A stretch of 64,000 nt of DNA, taken from assembly GCA_028710895.1 (NCBI GenBank), contig JAQTTH010000004.1:1-64000 (forward strand), in the 5' to 3' direction. A program made the translations under genes and the position numbers. Below the pieces are notes generated by a model. The model did no database searches and was not told the DNA's origin. It worked only from the letters and a program-made list of their open reading frames with translations. Positions 61,884-64,000 of the stretch are shown here, piece after piece; within the stretch, counting starts at the first letter, position 1, and each line of letters begins with the position of its first letter. The stretch is from Paludibacter sp. (GTDB lineage Bacteria > Bacteroidota > Bacteroidia > Bacteroidales > Paludibacteraceae).

Positions 61884-62705
61884 TCAGGCATACAATAAAC
61901 CTACTATCCAAAGACTTGTGCGTGCAGGCAGGTGTTTAAACAGCCAGCAAATGATTTTGTAATCGATGCGGGGAACCACCTGAATCTTCATTTTCTTGCG
62001 GGTAAGCTGGCAAATCATGGCTTTAGCAATAACATCGGGCAACATGCCGTTTTGTTCGTCCTTTTCCATTTTACCAACCGATTTTTTCATGGTTTCATAA
62101 TAAGCCGACGAACTGTTTTGAGACGCTTCGGTGTATTTACGTGCCGACGTGAAATCTGTTTTTGTATCTCCCGGCAAAATGGTACAACACTGAATGCCGT
62201 ACGGTTTTGTTTCCAACGCCAACGCCTGCATAAATACGATTAATGCTGCTTTTCCGGCCGAATAAAATGCCTGAAACGGAATTGGAACCACACCCGCCAC
62301 CGACGAAGTGGTGATAATTTTACCGTAACCCTGTTTGCGAAAAACGGGCAAACAGGCCTGAATGGTTTTTACTGCTCCGAAGAAATTGGTTTCCATTTGG
62401 TATTTCACTTCTTCGGACGAAGAATCTTCAATAGAACCGGCAATACCGTTTCCTGCGTTGCTAATAACGGCATCGAGACGATTATTTTCTTTCACGATTT
62501 GAGCTACAACCGACACAATTTCTGCTTCGTTGTTCACATCCATTTTTACATGAATAATCTCTCCTGCTCCGGTTGATGATTTTTGAGGAACCCCACCACG
62601 ACGCGATGCCGCGTATACTTTCATTCCTTTATTCATCATCAGATTTGCTGCTACCAGACCAATACCGGCACTAGCACCTGTAATCAATACTACCTTTGTT
62701 TCCAT
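61884..62705 (-). CDS. SDR-family oxidoreductase
   Basis: 273 residues from ATG at 62705 (METKVVLITGASAGIG). Classical short-chain dehydrogenase: nucleotide motif TGASAGIG at residues about 9-16, NAGNG, Ser in TTSSVAGVVP and the catalytic YSAGK. Substrate unknown; by motif it uses NAD(P)H. Cytosolic. Divergent from the epimerase-like gene. Confidence 0.87.
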   Translation of the reverse strand: METKVVLITGASAGIGLVAANLMMNKGMKVYAASRRGGVPQKSSTGAGEIIHVKMDVNNEAEIVSVVAQIVKENNRLDAVISNAGNGIAGSIEDSSSEEVKYQMETNFFGAVKTIQACLPVFRKQGYGKIITTSSVAGVVPIPFQAFYSAGKAALIVFMQALALETKPYGIQCCTILPGDTKTDFTSARKYTEASQNSSSAYYETMKKSVGKMEKDEQNGMLPDVIAKAMICQLTRKKMKIQVVPRIDYKIICWLFKHLPARTSLWIVGLLYA

Positions 62706-62829
62706 AAATATTAAAAATTTAAATGGCTGCAAATATAATTATAAAATAGTAAAAATCAATTTTATAGCCCGTGGATATGCCATAAAGAATCGTTACTTTT
62801 GCATTTATTAAAATTACAACAGCTAAATT

Positions 62830-63813
62830 ATGAAAGTTTTAGTCACCGGGAGCAATGGATTGTTGGGGCATCAGGTCGTTTTCGAATTACTGAAAAACCG
62901 GCACGAAGTGAGCATCATTGTCAGGAGTAAAAAGAATATTTATTTCGATTTACAAGCCATAGATACTGTTATCGAAGGAAATTTTACAGACTACAAAACG
63001 CTCAAAACGGCAGCCGAAAGTTGTGACGCCATTATCCATGTGGCAGCTGTTACAGCTACCGATTTGCTGCACTACGATGACTATGCCAGAATAAATGTAG
63101 ATGGATCGGCTACCGTACTAAAAGTAGCCGAAGAATTGAATATAAAGCGGTTGATATTTGTGAGTACGGCTAATACAATTGGTTTTGGAAGTAAAAATAA
63201 GCTATCAGAAGAAACTTCGGATATTGAATTTCCATTTTCGGAGTCGTATTATGCACAAAGCAAACTGGAGGCAGAACAGTTGTTTAAAAAGGCCTCACTC
63301 CTACCCGATCGACATGTGATTATTGTCAACCCAACCTTTCTGATTGGATCTTTTGACACCAAGCCTAGTTCCGGAAAATTGATGCTGATGGGCTATAAAA
63401 AGCGAATTATGTTTGCTCCCGGTGGTGGTAAAAATTTTGTGGCTGCCAGCGACGTGGCTGTGACTATTTGCAATGCATTGACTCAGGGGAAAAACGGTGA
63501 AAGGTATCTGGCTTTGGGAGTCAATCTTTCCTTCAAAGAGTTTTATACTCTCCAACAAGAAATAGGTAACTATAAGCAATACCTTATTCAATTGCCTGAT
63601 TTTTTGTTGAAAGCAGTTGGAAAAGTGGGCGATATTATTCGCCGGTTTGGAATAAAAACCGAAGTATGTAGCAGGAATATCCGGCAATTACTGGTGCAGG
63701 AATATTACAGCAACGCAAAAGCAAAGTCGGAACTTTCCATGCCCGAAACAGCATTGAAAACAGCCATTGGTGAAGCATTGGATTGGTTTAAGGAAACCGA
63801 AAAGATAAAATAA
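62830..63813 (+). CDS. NAD-dependent epimerase/dehydratase-like protein
   Basis: 327 residues. Extended SDR fold: VTGSNGLLGHQVVFEL motif at residues about 5-20, a Ser in FVSTANTIGFG and YYAQSKLEAEQL with the Tyr-x3-Lys pair. It resembles sugar-nucleotide epimerases, dihydroflavonol reductases and 3-beta-hydroxysteroid-dehydrogenase-like proteins; substrate unknown. A TACTTTTG box (62794-62801) lies 28 bases before the ATG. Confidence 0.86.
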   Translation: MKVLVTGSNGLLGHQVVFELLKNRHEVSIIVRSKKNIYFDLQAIDTVIEGNFTDYKTLKTAAESCDAIIHVAAVTATDLLHYDDYARINVDGSATVLKVAEELNIKRLIFVSTANTIGFGSKNKLSEETSDIEFPFSESYYAQSKLEAEQLFKKASLLPDRHVIIVNPTFLIGSFDTKPSSGKLMLMGYKKRIMFAPGGGKNFVAASDVAVTICNALTQGKNGERYLALGVNLSFKEFYTLQQEIGNYKQYLIQLPDFLLKAVGKVGDIIRRFGIKTEVCSRNIRQLLVQEYYSNAKAKSELSMPETALKTAIGEALDWFKETEKIK

Positions 63814-63824
63814 TTTACGGGATT

Positions 63825-64000
63825 TTATTTAATAACGATTTGTTTTCTCTCAGTAGTGTGCGCACTGAAAAACCCCAACACAGCACCATTCAGATTGGTG
63901 TATGGATTGGCCGGGGTCGAAGAACTCGGACCCATTCCTAAATTTCCAAAGCTGTTGAAGTATTCATACACGGCTTTATCGATGCATTGCATTTCCACGG
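63825..64000 (-). CDS. 3' end of a DUF4249-like protein, truncated by the window
   Basis: The minus strand holds 58 codons to a TAA stop at 63825. The sequence includes VYEYFNSFGNLGMGPSSST, TPANPYTNLNGAVLGFFSA and a short basic end (ERKQIVIK), which resembles the end of DUF4249 lipoproteins of Bacteroidetes. The rest is outside the window, so the call is tentative. Confidence 0.5.
   Translation of the reverse strand, partial: VEMQCIDKAVYEYFNSFGNLGMGPSSSTPANPYTNLNGAVLGFFSAHTTERKQIVIK

Noticed and set aside
1-64000. tRNA or rRNA genes
   Set aside because: No cloverleaf with a GTTCGAATC-type arm and no rRNA-like stretch was found by eye; a covariance search would be decisive.

Overview
The window looks like a chromosomal segment of a Bacteroidetes bacterium, most likely order Bacteroidales (Paludibacter-like is a guess). 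Four things point there: many secreted proteins with C-terminal type IX secretion (T9SS) sorting modules, a RagB/SusD-type domain, promoters of the TTTG-N20-TAnnTTTG type, and DUF families typical of the phylum. No rRNA, tRNA, CRISPR array, prophage or intact insertion sequence was seen.

Region 1 (1-11.5 kb, all minus strand) holds an envelope cluster: a 4HBT thioesterase, a Yip1-type membrane protein, a frameshifted secreted protein and a secreted hypothetical. It is followed by a zinc-ribbon protein, a nuclease lipoprotein, and an operon pairing an O-antigen-ligase-like membrane protein with a ten-repeat T9SS surface protein. Region 2 (11.5-23.5 kb) is accessory and repeat-rich. It contains an orphan SusD domain embedded in an FN3-SusD-SusE/F-like fusion, a small T9SS partner, a REP-associated (RAYT) transposase with its palindromes, a BspA-like leucine-rich surface protein and a 22-bp tandem array. 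Region 3 (23.7-35.7 kb) mixes hydrolases (phosphoglycolate phosphatase, sialate O-acetylesterase, esterase, a GxGYxYP/PA14/lectin protein) with an Amt transporter, PpnP and a HAD phosphatase.

Region 4 (35.7-53 kb) is mostly core: trpS, an Lrp/AsnC regulator, four FKBP-family genes in a row, a lamin-tail protein, asd, a small Tat-signal protein, mnmG, uvrC, tsaE, an M13 peptidase and dusB. Two parS-like sites lie between mnmG and uvrC, which suggests proximity to the replication origin. Region 5 (52.4-64 kb) has an overlapping barrel/cytochrome c pair, a DUF5692-type membrane protein divergent from a TetR gene with a perfect palindrome between them, a U32 peptidase, a VOC protein, and AT-rich orphan genes around a 42-bp tandem array next to an AraC-like regulator. 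It ends with nadA, an AT-rich gap with DnaA-box-like motifs, an SDR, an NAD-dependent epimerase and the 3' end of a further gene.

The most unusual items are the two helically phased tandem arrays (22 bp and 42 bp), the RAYT locus with a cloverleaf-like element and a REP copy inside its coding region, the SusD fusion block bounded by duplicated leader sequence, the parS pair, and the TetR palindrome.
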